Of a stretch of DNA of 64,000 bases, positions 45,307-55,784 are shown piece after piece. The stretch comes from Cylicocyclus nassatus (lineage: Eukaryota; Nematoda; Chromadorea; Rhabditida; Strongylidae): positions 80,435,594 through 80,499,593 of the forward strand of contig CATQJL010000001.1 in the NCBI GenBank assembly GCA_958299035.1. Reading direction: 5' to 3'. Each line of letters starts with the position of its first letter. Position 1 is the stretch's first letter. The translations under genes and the position numbers were made by a program. Below the pieces are notes generated by a model. It did not search any database and had not been told where the DNA came from. It was given only the letters and a program-made list of their open reading frames with translations.

Positions 45307-46091
45307 AGAGCTTCGATAACCAGTAAACAGGAAAGAGCATTTGCAATTCAAAGCTTTCCTCGCATATCTCCTTACATTTCACTTAAATTACTCGGTCTCT
45401 CCCAAAATCGTAAAGCAACAACATACAAGCAACTCAGAGATGTTAGTGATGCATCTTTTCCCCTCTCGCATCTAACATGGGAAGCTACCCAACTTAGCTT
45501 GGCCTTCTGGTGTGAGAAAGCCTATTCTGAATTCATCTTTGAATGCTGATTTCAAATATGCTATTCCTAGCTGCCGTGCACCTTACCGAAGCGAGTTACG
45601 GGCTTTTTTCTGCGCAAAGTTGGCACACTCATCGATTTACTGGCATTGCAGCATCATCTTCGAGTGCAAATACACTTGCGTTGAGCTTCCTTTGAATGCT
45701 AAAAGATTGGATTCTTGTTATTATATCTCAGCACTTTTCTTGCAGATTTTTTTTATCTACAGGCAGTCTTTCCATTGCAGTAGTATGCCGTTTTGTGCAG
45801 GAAAAAGCCCATAACTCACTTCGAAAATGGTGCGCGGCAGCTAGGAATAGCAAAGTTGCAATCAGCGTTTGAAGCTGATTTAAAAGATGTATGTGCCCTT
45901 GCCATGCCGAACTATTTCATATGAGCTTTGATAACCAGTAGACAGAAGAGAGCATGTGCAATGTAACGCTTATCTCGCATCTCTCCTCACAACTCACTAA
46001 AGTAATCAAATTACTCGGTCCCTCCAAAGCGTAGAGTAAGAACCGATAAGCAATTCAGAGAACCAGTAATGCATTTTTTTCCTCTCATCTA
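45307..46091. repeat. direct repeat pair flanking a family C-like hairpin
   Basis: 45,307-45,478 and 45,918-46,091 are direct copies at roughly 75-80% identity (GCTTCGATAACCAGTAAACAG / GCTTTGATAACCAGTAGACAG; ATTACTCGGTC in both). Between them, 45,490-45,905 is an inverted repeat (CTATTCCTAGCTGCCGTGCACC mirrored as CGCGGCAGCTAGGAATAG) with family C-like CGCTGATTTCAAAT motifs. Confidence 0.55.
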
Positions 46092-47734
46092 TATGTATGA
46101 GTATTTTTCTTTTTAGCATAAAATTTTAAAGAAAATTGCCTTATTTATCAAATTCACAAATGCCTAGGTCTGTACAGGTAATCTGAGAATCTTGACATTT
46201 TGAAACGGTAATAGCTTATCGTATGAAGGAGAGCTTTTTAAGATAAACAAGTTCAGGACAGCATCGACTTTGAATCCGAAGGCCTACTTCGAGCAACTTT
46301 TGCGTCTACAAGATTCAGCAGAATAATGAGGAACAAGGTCGAATGGAGAGGAGAGAAGACGATAATAGACAAAAAAAGTTGGAAAGGATTCCAAGAGGCT
46401 CAGAACGCTATCGTGAAACCACCGAAGAGATTTTTGGACAAATTTGATGCCCGTGCAAACCTGCTGCGTAAGCAGTGGAATCTAATTTAGAATCGTTCAG
46501 CAATTCGCAATGGCGTATCAAGAAGTTCATGGATGACGATTACTCAAAACCGAAAAGATTGGCCAAAAGTGGGATGGACCTTCTGAGTAGTTTAAGTAAA
46601 CAAGAATAGCACAATTATTGCAACCAAAGTCAATGCTTGTTAAGTTTTTACTGATGTATTCCACACTTTAGTTTTATTATAAGTTGCGCATGCTTTCGAA
46701 ACTAATTGCTTTTGGAAAGCTTCATAGAAATTTTCTAGAGCACAAGTAAAGAAATGCGAAAGTTTTGCTCTATTCGCTTATCGAAGAATATCAAAATCAA
46801 AGGGTTGGATCACTGTGGTTTATCAGAGCTGTCAAAAATTCCACTAACAAAGCCATTAGTAAGAGCGGGAATTGTGCACTGAGTGGTGCACGAGTGTTGG
46901 CCAATTATTATGTTTAAAGACTTCTATTAGGCAAGGAAACGACACATTACTCCTCAAGTAAACTCAATATCATAATTTATCATAGAGATGTCCAATCAGC
47001 ACAAACTCTCTACAGCTGAATGTAGGTCATAAAACTTCTGTTTTGACGATTCCGAGAAGTGATCAAAGCTTGAATGATCTTGAATCACAGCATAAGTTCC
47101 AGTAAACAGTGTCAAATTTAGTTCTCTTCCTTCTAACTAACGAAAATGGTCTGAACTCAAAACATCCATTCCAAGCAAGCTGCATATCATCGCACTCGCC
47201 TTGAAACGGTGATTCTAAATATCATTAAATATAATAATATGTGTGTTGTGTGTGACGAAATTCGTAGGGCATGTTTGAGCTAACATCCTGAGCTCAAATT
47301 TTGCATGGCATTGCTGTGCCATGAAAGTTCAACAAACAAAAGCACAGACAGAATCGTTGAGTGGATCTCTCAAAAATTGCGCGTCAACTGGATCCAACTA
47401 GCTTCTGTCCCACAAAAATGAGTTCGTAATTCCACTTTTGCAGAGTCGTGAATGTGTACGGCAAGTGAATGTCGAACCCAAGAAATTAGGCCCAAAAAGG
47501 TGATCGAAAGTCACTTATCAACAAAAATGGCGCCAAAAGAATTGGCGGCGTAAAGTCGTCCCTTCGCCAAGATCTTACCAGAGCATTTGACGAGATTTTT
47601 GACATAAGTGTAGCTCAAGTGATCATTGTTCTTATGGCGACTACCAAAACCACAGAAAAAAGCGTTTTATGCTTTTCATCACCGTATACCTCTCATTTGA
47701 AACGGCCATTTCGATAAACATGCCCTGTTTGTAA
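46092..47734. other. unassigned DNA
   Basis: No recognised gene, RNA or repeat boundary. Purine-rich text at 46,300-46,600 and text at 47,290-47,650 could be relics of coding sequence, but no frame stays open and no motif could be named. Confidence 0.3.
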
Positions 47735-47836
47735 GTTGAAGCAAGCTCTACAAAATAGTGCATTAAAATCTGCGAAAGATCTTGAAGAAAACGAATTATT
47801 AACTGCAACAGTATGCACATTTTTTGGGACATCCTG
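47735..47836. mobile_element. right end of a family B MITE
   Basis: AGTTGAAGCAAGCTCTACAAAATAG followed by GCACATTTTTTGGGACATCCTG and TA matches the family's last 100 bp. The left part is not recognisable. Confidence 0.55.
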
Positions 47837-47838
47837 TA

Positions 47839-48723
47839 TATGTTCATTATCGCGGAACGATACGTGCAAGAAATTCAAAGCGTTTTTTGCTCCTTGTCAA
47901 GTATTCTGCGACCCATGTTCAGGAAGAAAACTTTTTGAAGGAGTGTTTTCAAATTCTGGTGATGTGCTTTTTCTCCGCATTCAAACACTCACAGACGCTG
48001 TGACTATGGCTGAATAAAGCTGCCCATCAACGAACTCTGTTAATGAAATTGATGGAAACTTTGAAAAGTCCTTATATTTGATTTTGAGACGGCTGGCGTT
48101 TCTAGGCAAGTACGATTGTATACAACTTGTTCAGACTGGTCGACCACGGTGCGGCCATTTCTCCGTGAGCATAGTTAATGCCATTCAAGATTCTCTTTTG
48201 AAGCAATCAACTTGCAGACAGTGCAAAACGGTGGCATTTTTCAAAGCATTTCCCTCAGAAACCATGACATTTCATGAACCCCTCACTCGGCAGAAGCTCG
48301 ATCGCTTAAATATCGATCGGCTTAGGACCGAAACCCGGATATAATCCTTGCATGAGTGTCTTCTTAATATTTTAGCATCAGTAAAAGGAGAATACACGAT
48401 TTGATTTGACCCGATACTATCTATTAAGCAGAACATGCTCACCAAATTCCCAACTCTGCTCAGAAGAAGTATTCAGCAAAAGTTTTTAGAGATCTAAAGC
48501 AGCTAAGAACGTAATTTAGCATCAGAAAAACTCTGTAGCAGTTATTTTAGCTGCAGTCCGCATCAGCTGGCATTTTTCCGGAGCCCTGGTACAAACACGT
48601 TTTTCAAAATTGTATGTACTAACAAACACATGTTTTCTTTGAGAAATGTATGCAAGTTTTCTAACTGTGTATTAAGTGTTCCGTCGCTAAGTTTGAAGCA
48701 TTAGAAAACCAATTTCGTTCTTA
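47839..48723. other. unassigned DNA
   Basis: Nothing recognised. The open frame at 48,078-48,344 has no family feature. Confidence 0.3.
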
Positions 48724-48880
48724 CAAGGAAAGAATACCTGGTCGAAGTGGCGTTTGGATATGAAATGTTTTATAGAGCATGAACATTTATCTTGAATTTG
48801 TTTTCTTTATCTACAAAGCGCTATTGAAAGAGAGTTATGAATTGTTTTAAGCACAACCCTCAGTCCGAAAAGAGTCCAAA
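48724..48880. mobile_element. left end of a family C MITE
   Basis: CAAGGAAAGAATACCTGGTCGAAGTGGC after TTA, then a decayed subterminal block. The right end is missing. Confidence 0.55.
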
Positions 48881-48916
48881 AATGAGGTCCTCCCGGCTTG
48901 GCGGCCGATTTAATTA

Positions 48917-49902
48917 TCAGGTTGATGCATAATTCCTGCACCAAAATAGGTAGATACCGCAATAACTCGGAATAATCCTACATCCCATGTAGGATTCGAT
49001 ACATCATTAGATAGCGCAAGCCTAGCTCTATAAGATAGTGCTCAAATATCTACACCAGCTTTGATCCACGCGAAGTTTTGAGCCAAAAACTGAAAAAAAT
49101 CATGCGTCCGAAAACCTTAAGAAAGATCTAAAAAAAATTGTAACTCCGTTAAAAAAGCTCCTACAAAAATTCTTTTTTGCTCACGCGTAGACGTTTTACA
49201 TAAGACATTTTTCTATGCAGTTGCTGTATTTTTTTCTCAGCTTGACGATGAGAAAACGAAGTTTTTCATGTTTTTGCCAAATTAGTGCCGAGATGTTCTA
49301 ACACTAACGGTTGTATAGTACATGCCATTAGCAGTCAAACTTTACATTTTCAGCCTTCTAGAACAGCTAGTTCACGAGTAATGACGAATCTAGCTCTGTT
49401 CATCCGAATTTTTCTTGCCTAATTGCCAAAAATTCGATATTTCTCGTAAACCAGCTGCTGTAAAAAGCTAAAAATTTACATTCACGCTTCTAAGGTCCTC
49501 TAGTATACAACTGTCAGTGCTAGAACATCTCAGCATTGTTTTGGAAAAAAGATGAATAACTTCGTTTTCTCATCGTCTAGCTGAGCAAAAAATACAGGAA
49601 CCGCATAGATAGATGTGATGCGTGGAATGTCTACGCGTGTGCAAGAAAGAAATTTTCTAGGAGCTTTTTGAACGAAGTTACAATATTTTTAAGATCTGTT
49701 TTAAGGTTTTCGGACGCATTTTTTTTCAGTTTTTTGCTCAAAACTTCGCGTGGATCAAAGCTGGTGTAGATATTTGAGCACTATCTTGTAGAGCTAGGTT
49801 CGGGCTATCTAATGATATATCCAATCCTACTTAGGATATAAGATTATTCCGAGTTATTGCGGTCTGTACCTATTTTGGTGCAGGAATTATGCATCAACCT
49901 AT
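48917..49902. mobile_element. mariner-like fold-back element (TCAGGTTGATGCATAATTCC)
   Basis: The arms are long: TGCACCAAAATAGGTAGATACCGCAATAACTCGG is mirrored at 49,850-49,890, and a second block (GATGAGAAAACGAAG at about 49,247) is mirrored at about 49,560. The loop is near 49,400. Flanked by TA, with no transposase. Confidence 0.8.
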
Positions 49903-49904
49903 TA

Positions 49905-50441
49905 CACAACTTTTGGAAAGAAAATTTGGGCATAGTTTCTTTTTCCCCGCTATTTTTGAAAACAGCTAAATCACAATGGCGCCTAAGTGCCAAAAGTTCT
50001 GCAGCATATTCACAATTCCCGATGAAGTATCCATCCCTTTTCAGAATACAAAAATTTGATATTCTCGTTTCAGTTCAAACAGTGTGGTTGATATTGGATA
50101 TATGTTGTGCACTCCAAACTTATTCTTGGTGCAAGTGCATTATGTAACAGCTTTTTCTGGGGTTTACTTGGAATCACGATAAAACCACGCAAAAGTCCTT
50201 ACACACACGTACATTGAATAGCGAAATCAAATTGCGTGAATATCTATGTGTAGAACTTTGTGAGCTTGAACATTGACGCTATTTTGGAAACAGCTAATTC
50301 ACAATGGCGCCTAAGTGCTAAAAGTTCCGCAACAATTCTACGCTGAAATGAAAGGTTGCTTACGTATTGTGGAGCCGAAATAGAAGCAGTTTTACAGAGC
50401 AGTGTTTAAGTGGAATACATTAAAGCACCAAACATCAAGTA
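49905..50441. repeat. dispersed repeat, inverted partner at 62,585-63,090
   Basis: Phrases such as CTTGGTGCAAGTGCATTATGTA, GCGCCTAAGTGC...AAAAGTTC and TAGAACTTTTG-type blocks recur in reverse complement at 62,585-63,090. Within this copy GCGCCTAAGTGC occurs twice (49,980 and 50,307), so it is itself partly inverted. Confidence 0.6.
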
Positions 50442-51435
50442 TTAGGATGGTGCAAAAGTTTTGTCAGTTTTTTTCGATTTATCTGCAAACACGCTAGAAT
50501 GAAGATAAACAAACAATAAATGTATCCCGATGCAGAAATTCTTTCCTCTTTCCAGCAGTCGACCTATTGTGATTCGTTGCAAGAGTGACGAGATATTTGC
50601 TGGAAATTGCAACCACTCGTTTTTACCATATACAATTTTCACTAATTTTCAAAATTTTCGTATGAGGCTTTCGCAGGAGCCCTAATAACCAGCGGTTAGG
50701 TTAAACTTTTTCCAACTTATCAATTTTTTCCTTTTTTAGCTGCTTTCTCAGAATTTTGCCAAACAATTTTGTAAAAGATCGCATAATCTGTTGTTGCACC
50801 AAACGCTGCAAAACCTACAGAATACTGAGGTTTCAACACTCGATTATTGCTACCGCTACCGCTATTGGGAAGTAAACGAGCGATTTTTGCTGCAAATTAT
50901 AAAGATTTTGGAATACAGGTGACGTAAGTGCGCACTCCTGGAATTAAAAAAATACTGCGATTTTCCCTACAAATTTCACCTGTTTCGACAAAAAAGGACA
51001 ACTGTTAGAACGGGGAGAAAAAGTTGCATAGAATGGTGACTGAATGTTTAACATTTTATGTTCGAGGTTAAAATAGGTAAATGTAAAATTTGGTCGTTTT
51101 AAAAATAAATCGTAGAAATTCTGAAAGACAAGCCGCAGGGCTACAGAAAATTGCTTCTGTTGGCAAGAAGTTTGCCTTATCCGCTGGTTACTAAGGCTCC
51201 TCCTAATGTCTCTACAATAATTTTGAAAATTAATGGCATTTGGACATGGTAAAAATGAGTGGTTGTAATTTCCAGCAGATATCTTGTCACTCTCGCAACG
51301 AAACACAATGGCCGTTTAGGAGCTGGAAAGAGGAAGAAATTCTACACAAGATATATGTGTAGCGTTTGTTTATCTTCATTCTAGCGTGTTTGCAGATGGA
51401 TCGAAATCATTGACAAAACTTTTGTACCAATCTAA
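50442..51435. mobile_element. mariner-like fold-back MITE (TTAGGATGGTGCAAAAG, family D)
   Basis: Starts TTAGGATGGTGCAAAAGTTTTG and ends CAAAACTTTTGTACCAATCTAA. The subterminal GCTAGAATGAAGATAAACAAAC is mirrored near 51,370. Flanked by TA. It is related to 55,480-59,405 and, more distantly, to 59,730-60,743. Confidence 0.8.
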
Positions 51436-51439
51436 TATA

Positions 51440-52117
51440 CAGGGTATCCCAAAAGTAAGTACACACTTTTCAATCGTCAATATCTCTCTTTTTACTGGGT
51501 GTTTTTTCCGCCATTCAAATGCCATTCTGTAGAGCGAGGTTCAACTTAGATTTGAAGTATGGAGCGATTCATCGGCGCTTTTCGTTACTGTAGGATTACG
51601 GTAAGACCTTCCAGCATGTGGAACCATTGTGAAATATGCCATCTGACAAAATTTTTTTCAAAAGTTCTGAAAAATCGTGTACTAGGGTTTTCGCGCATGC
51701 CGATTCCATTACACAACTTTTTATGAGTCTTTTCAGCTTTTCTGACTATGTAATTACATTTGCTACAATGCTGGGAACTCGGTTATTACGGTTCACCTGG
51801 GATAACTCAGGAAAGAAGCATCAAAGTCAAGTGAAAATTTCATATTCGAAATCAGCAGCTTCCATTACCATAGCATAAGAGTTTTTGGCTTGTTTGCTTT
51901 TGTTTCGAGGCAAAATATGGCCTCCAATGGCGTGAAATCCTTGTCGAAGTTCTCACAGTAATCCTACAGTAATGAAGAGGGATCGGTGATTCGATCGGTA
52001 CTCTAAATCTAAGTTGAAGCCTCCTCTACAGAATGGTACTTGAATGGCGGAAAAAGACATGATGGGAAGAGAGATATTAACGATTGAAAAGTGTGTACTT
52101 ACTTTTGGTACACCCTG
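51440..52117. mobile_element. family B MITE
   Basis: Ends CAGGGTATCCCAAAAGTAAG and CTTACTTTTGGTACACCCTG, flanked by TA and separated from the previous element by TATA. Confidence 0.8.
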
Positions 52118-52189
52118 TATATATGGTTTTGGGAAAGCTATACATTTGATATCTACACTTATACAATATTTGACTGAGCCAGTTTTTGT

Positions 52190-52625
52190 ATTTTTGCCTA
52201 AAAAGGATAGAAAGAGTAACAGAATTTACCCAAATTTGGCATACATAATGTATAGGGCGGGGCATGTGTCAATAAGCCATTTTGTTGCCAACCCATTGCT
52301 TCTATCGATTTATTGATTTTTGCTGTTTTTGCTTGGAAAATTCTTTATGTTTGCACAGAAAGAGTAGAAGGACTAATGGAATCTGAGCCAAATTTGGCAT
52401 ACGTAATGCAGGTGGGGAGTGTGTTAATATTTGTGTTTTGTCCATTTTTGTCCGGGACACACGAGTTGCCTCTATTGATTTATTGATTTTTTGCTGTTTT
52501 TGCTTGAAAATTCTTTATGTTCGCTTGAGAAATGCAGAAGGATTGATGGGCCAGTAACAAGCCATTTTATTTGGGACACACAGGTTGCTCTCATTGATCT
52601 ATTAGTTTTTTTTTTGCGTGATATC
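52190..52625. repeat. imperfect tandem repeat, about 170-bp unit
   Basis: TTATTGATTTTTGCTGTTTTTGCTTG with AAAATTCTTTATGTTTGC occurs at about 52,309 and again near 52,480, with a partial third unit near 52,600. CCAAATTTGGCATACATAATG occurs at about 52,230 and 52,390. The latter echoes the CCAAACTTGGCACACATA module of the ATCGAT repeat family. Confidence 0.6.
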
Positions 52626-52727
52626 AGAACTGACAAAGCCAAAATTATGCCCATTTTTTCCTAATGCGCATTTTGTGAATCAAAGTAGATCGTGCAGAAC
52701 GGCAAATTGTCACATCTCCGCATTATA

Positions 52728-53616
52728 TTAGGTTGTTGCATAAGTTCTGTCCGATTTGAATTTTTTGAGTTCAAAAGTCATAACTTCTTTCAGAGTCAAC
52801 TTTTTTCCAAGATCTTAGTTTCCTCGTGTTGAGTAATTAGTTGGCTATCAGGCTAATATTGAAACTTGTGGAAATCCTTGTTAAGGAAGAAGCAAAAACT
52901 CAAAAACTTCACAGCGTTTTTCTTCAAACCTGTCTTTTTTGACATGGCAATGCTCCATAATGAGAATTGATAGACATCTTTTCTAACGATTGATAGGTAG
53001 AGAATCTTTCTAGATTATTCTTCAGTATAAAAGAGCCCATAGGGTTTGCGCTGTCGAGAGATTTTTTTGACCGAACAAAAAAGAAGCCACTTTTTAACCT
53101 CGCTTCAGCGCATATATGCATGCCTAATTACGAATTATGAAAATTTTACAATTGACGTGAGCGCCGACAAGAGATTGGTGGATGGTATCTGCTAACCCTT
53201 GCTTTACTCTAGCACCTCCAACTTCGAAGTCGTCGAGTACTTCTATTCGCAGAAAGTTATTGCTTGTAAACATCTATACAGAAAACTGTGACAATAAATT
53301 TTACTAGCAAGACGCGTATGCTAGCCTATTATACCCGTATTCCGCAACCATTTAAAAAAACTGACTTAAAAGGCGCATTGTGGAGATTTCCTCGCAAGAA
53401 CATATTTCTAGGTTGAGAACGTACCTCGGCCACTTGGAGATTTTAGGCCTGAAATCTCCTTACATTAAGAAATTTGTTGAAATTGATAAGCTTTAGAAAG
53501 CGCAAGAGAAGCTTTTTAATGATACCAACAATATTGCATTAGAGATGAAATTCTCTTAGAACAGCTGCTTCAAACATGAGGCAAAAAAATCGGACAGAAC
53601 TTATGCGACAACCCAA
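52728..53616. mobile_element. mariner-like MITE (TTAGGTTGTTGCATAAGTTC)
   Basis: Ends TTAGGTTGTTGCATAAGTTCTG and CAGAACTTATGCGACAACCCAA, flanked by TA. The interior is only weakly palindromic and has no ORF. Confidence 0.75.
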
Positions 53617-53618
53617 TA

Positions 53619-54130
53619 GAGTGAAACAAAAGATTTACTCGGCAGCGAAGCTGCCGAGTATCAACCGAACCTGCCGCGTAGTGGCAGAGAGCGGCTGGTA
53701 TTATATATTTTGTAGTATATGAAAACCCGCTTTATCTAGTCTGTCATATCAGCTTTCATCTTCACTGTTTGATCTGAAGTTTAAAGCCTTCAAAAGTAAA
53801 GTTAAATTTTTTTCTTTTATTCTACTCCCTTCAAATCCATGCGATATGCCCAGATCTGCTTAAAATGATAATAATCTACGTTATAAGTGCGATGATTTGT
53901 GCTATGAAATGTTCGCCAAGGCCAACTCGAAAAATTTTGAGTCGAGAAGCTTTGACTCAAATTTGGCTGATCCCTGTGATTACTCACGCCGTTTAGAAAA
54001 CTTAGAAAAAACTGATTGTAGAACTTTCACTCTGCAGAGGTAGAGCAGACTTAGTTCTAATAATGATAAGAAGACATCAGGATTCCCACGTGTTTGTAAG
54101 GAAGAAACTTTAGAGGGTAAAAAGTTGCAG
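53619..54130. repeat. dispersed repeat, inverted partner at 61,957-62,490
   Basis: AAAACCCGCTTTATCTAG, AAGTTTAAAGCCTTCA, ACGTTATAAGTGCG and TTGACTCAAATT are mirrored at about 62,430, 62,385, 62,280 and 62,200. Together with 49,905-50,441 it makes a second, shorter inverted repeat flanking the 55-61 kb block. Confidence 0.6.
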
Positions 54131-54390
54131 TTTTGCCTTACCTAAAATGCAGGGAAAATTGGGCATATTCGGTTTCTGGCAGTAAATTTTCACATGATAA
54201 TGCGTTGAGTCCAACTTTCACACTACTACTTAACCGATTCGGTTATACGGTAATCAAAGCCTGTGCCTTCTAGTACTTTTGAGAGTAAGCTATGCTTTTT
54301 CGAACTAGAGCATTCTAGAAAAAACTTCCCGGAAACTGAAACATTCTGGCCAGAAAATCTTTCACTGAATAGTGACTACAGTTATATAGT

Positions 54391-55438
54391 AGGGTGTCTC
54401 ATAATTTTTTACCGTTCCAACTACAACTGCTGTATTTTTGCATATTGCCTTCACCTGATGTAAATTGAGTGATCATTCCACAGGGCTAAACAAGCTCTAC
54501 AAGTTGGCTATCAAAAGTCTGCACAACTCGTATCCCACGTGAAGTTTTGGGCTGAAATCTGATAGTAGTTGAAAACGAACTTTTCTGTCAAAAATCTATC
54601 TCCGCCCCAAATCATCCAAAAAATTTCACTTTGTCCTAGCATAATCTTGATACATCGCGTACTCAATTGTGAATGAGTGGTGAATGGCAAACTCCGTCCC
54701 TAGACGTCTCAGCTCCTCCCATGCATGGAATCATATCGCCCATACATACAAGACTACAATTATCTTATATATGAAGTTGCGTATGTGCGGAATAGAAATT
54801 TTTATTTCTGAACCGATTTGGACCAAACTTGGCACACATATAGTTCGGGGCGGGGGGGGGAAGGGTCATAGGCTACTTTTCGTCATCGATCGATATCGAT
54901 TTTATCGATTTTTATCGATCGATTATTTTATCGATTTTTATCGTATTTTGCAGAATTCACCTACGGGGCTGGGAGTGGCACAGGGGGATAATCGAGCATG
55001 GGGATTTCGAATACAATATTAGTTTTCAGGATTATCGATTATTTTATCGATTTTATCGATTTTTGCAAAATTTGCTACAGGGCTGGGACTTGGCATAGGG
55101 GGTAAGTGGGCATGGTGATTCGAATACAATGTTACTTTTCAGAATTACCGATTATTACCGATTTTATCGATTTTTGAAAGTTTAAGCTACAGGGCTGGGG
55201 GTTGGCACAGGGGGGTAAGTGAGCATGCTAATTTCGAAAACAACACAGGGAACGGGAAATAAAGTGTGTGGGCACAGGGAAGGGCACAGGGATAGAGATG
55301 GTACCTTTATTACAGTGTTTTGACAGGGCCGAGCGGGCTCCGGTAAGCAAGTTAGTGTATTTGTATACATTGTAGGTGCCTCAGTTCTCGAGAAATGCTA
55401 ATGTTTAGGGTAAGAACGGTAAAAAATTGTGAGACACC
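54391..55438. mobile_element. terminal-inverted-repeat element (AGGGTGTCTCATAATTTTTTACC)
   Basis: AGGGTGTCTCATAATTTTTTACCG is mirrored by CGGTAAAAAATTGTGAGACACCT. The element is split by the ATCGAT repeat at 54,755-55,345. Confidence 0.65.
54755..55345 (-). repeat. dispersed repeat with ATCGAT tandem units, copy 2
   Basis: In reverse orientation the copy shows the module ACCAAACTTGGCACACATA, then three units. Each has TTATCGATTTTATCGATT-type runs, GGGCTGGGA.TTGGCACAGGGGG and AAGTGGGCATG. The far end is GACAGGGCCGAGCGGGCTCC. A G-run interrupts at 54,842. Confidence 0.75.
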
Positions 55439-55784
55439 TAATAAAAGTGTGCGTTGTATACCTGAAGGTTTGCAATCTATTAGATCGGTGCTAAAGTTTG
55501 TCATTTTCTTTGAAATGCCCGCAAATCTAACACAGTAAAGATAAACAAATATTTTGAGCTGTGTCCGATGCAGATTTATCCTCTTTCCAACTCTGTACCT
55601 CCCAATGTGACTTGTTACGAGTTTGCTGAGATAATCGTTGGAAATCACAGCCCTTCGTTTTCACCATGTCCAACTTTTGCAGAATTATTGGGGACTTTTG
55701 AGGAACTTGTAATAGTCAGCAGAGAGGGCAAACCTTTTGCCAACTAAAGACATGCTTTTTCTTTTTTAAGCTACTTTCTCGCTG

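Noticed and set aside
45064..45549. 161-codon open frame with ATG start
   Set aside because: It runs into the direct repeat and the family C-like hairpin, shows no recognisable motif, and has no splice or promoter support. Chance frame in repeat DNA.
46300..47650. Relics of a Tc1/mariner transposase
   Set aside because: No frame stays open, and neither the D..D..D/E residues nor a helix-turn-helix could be placed.
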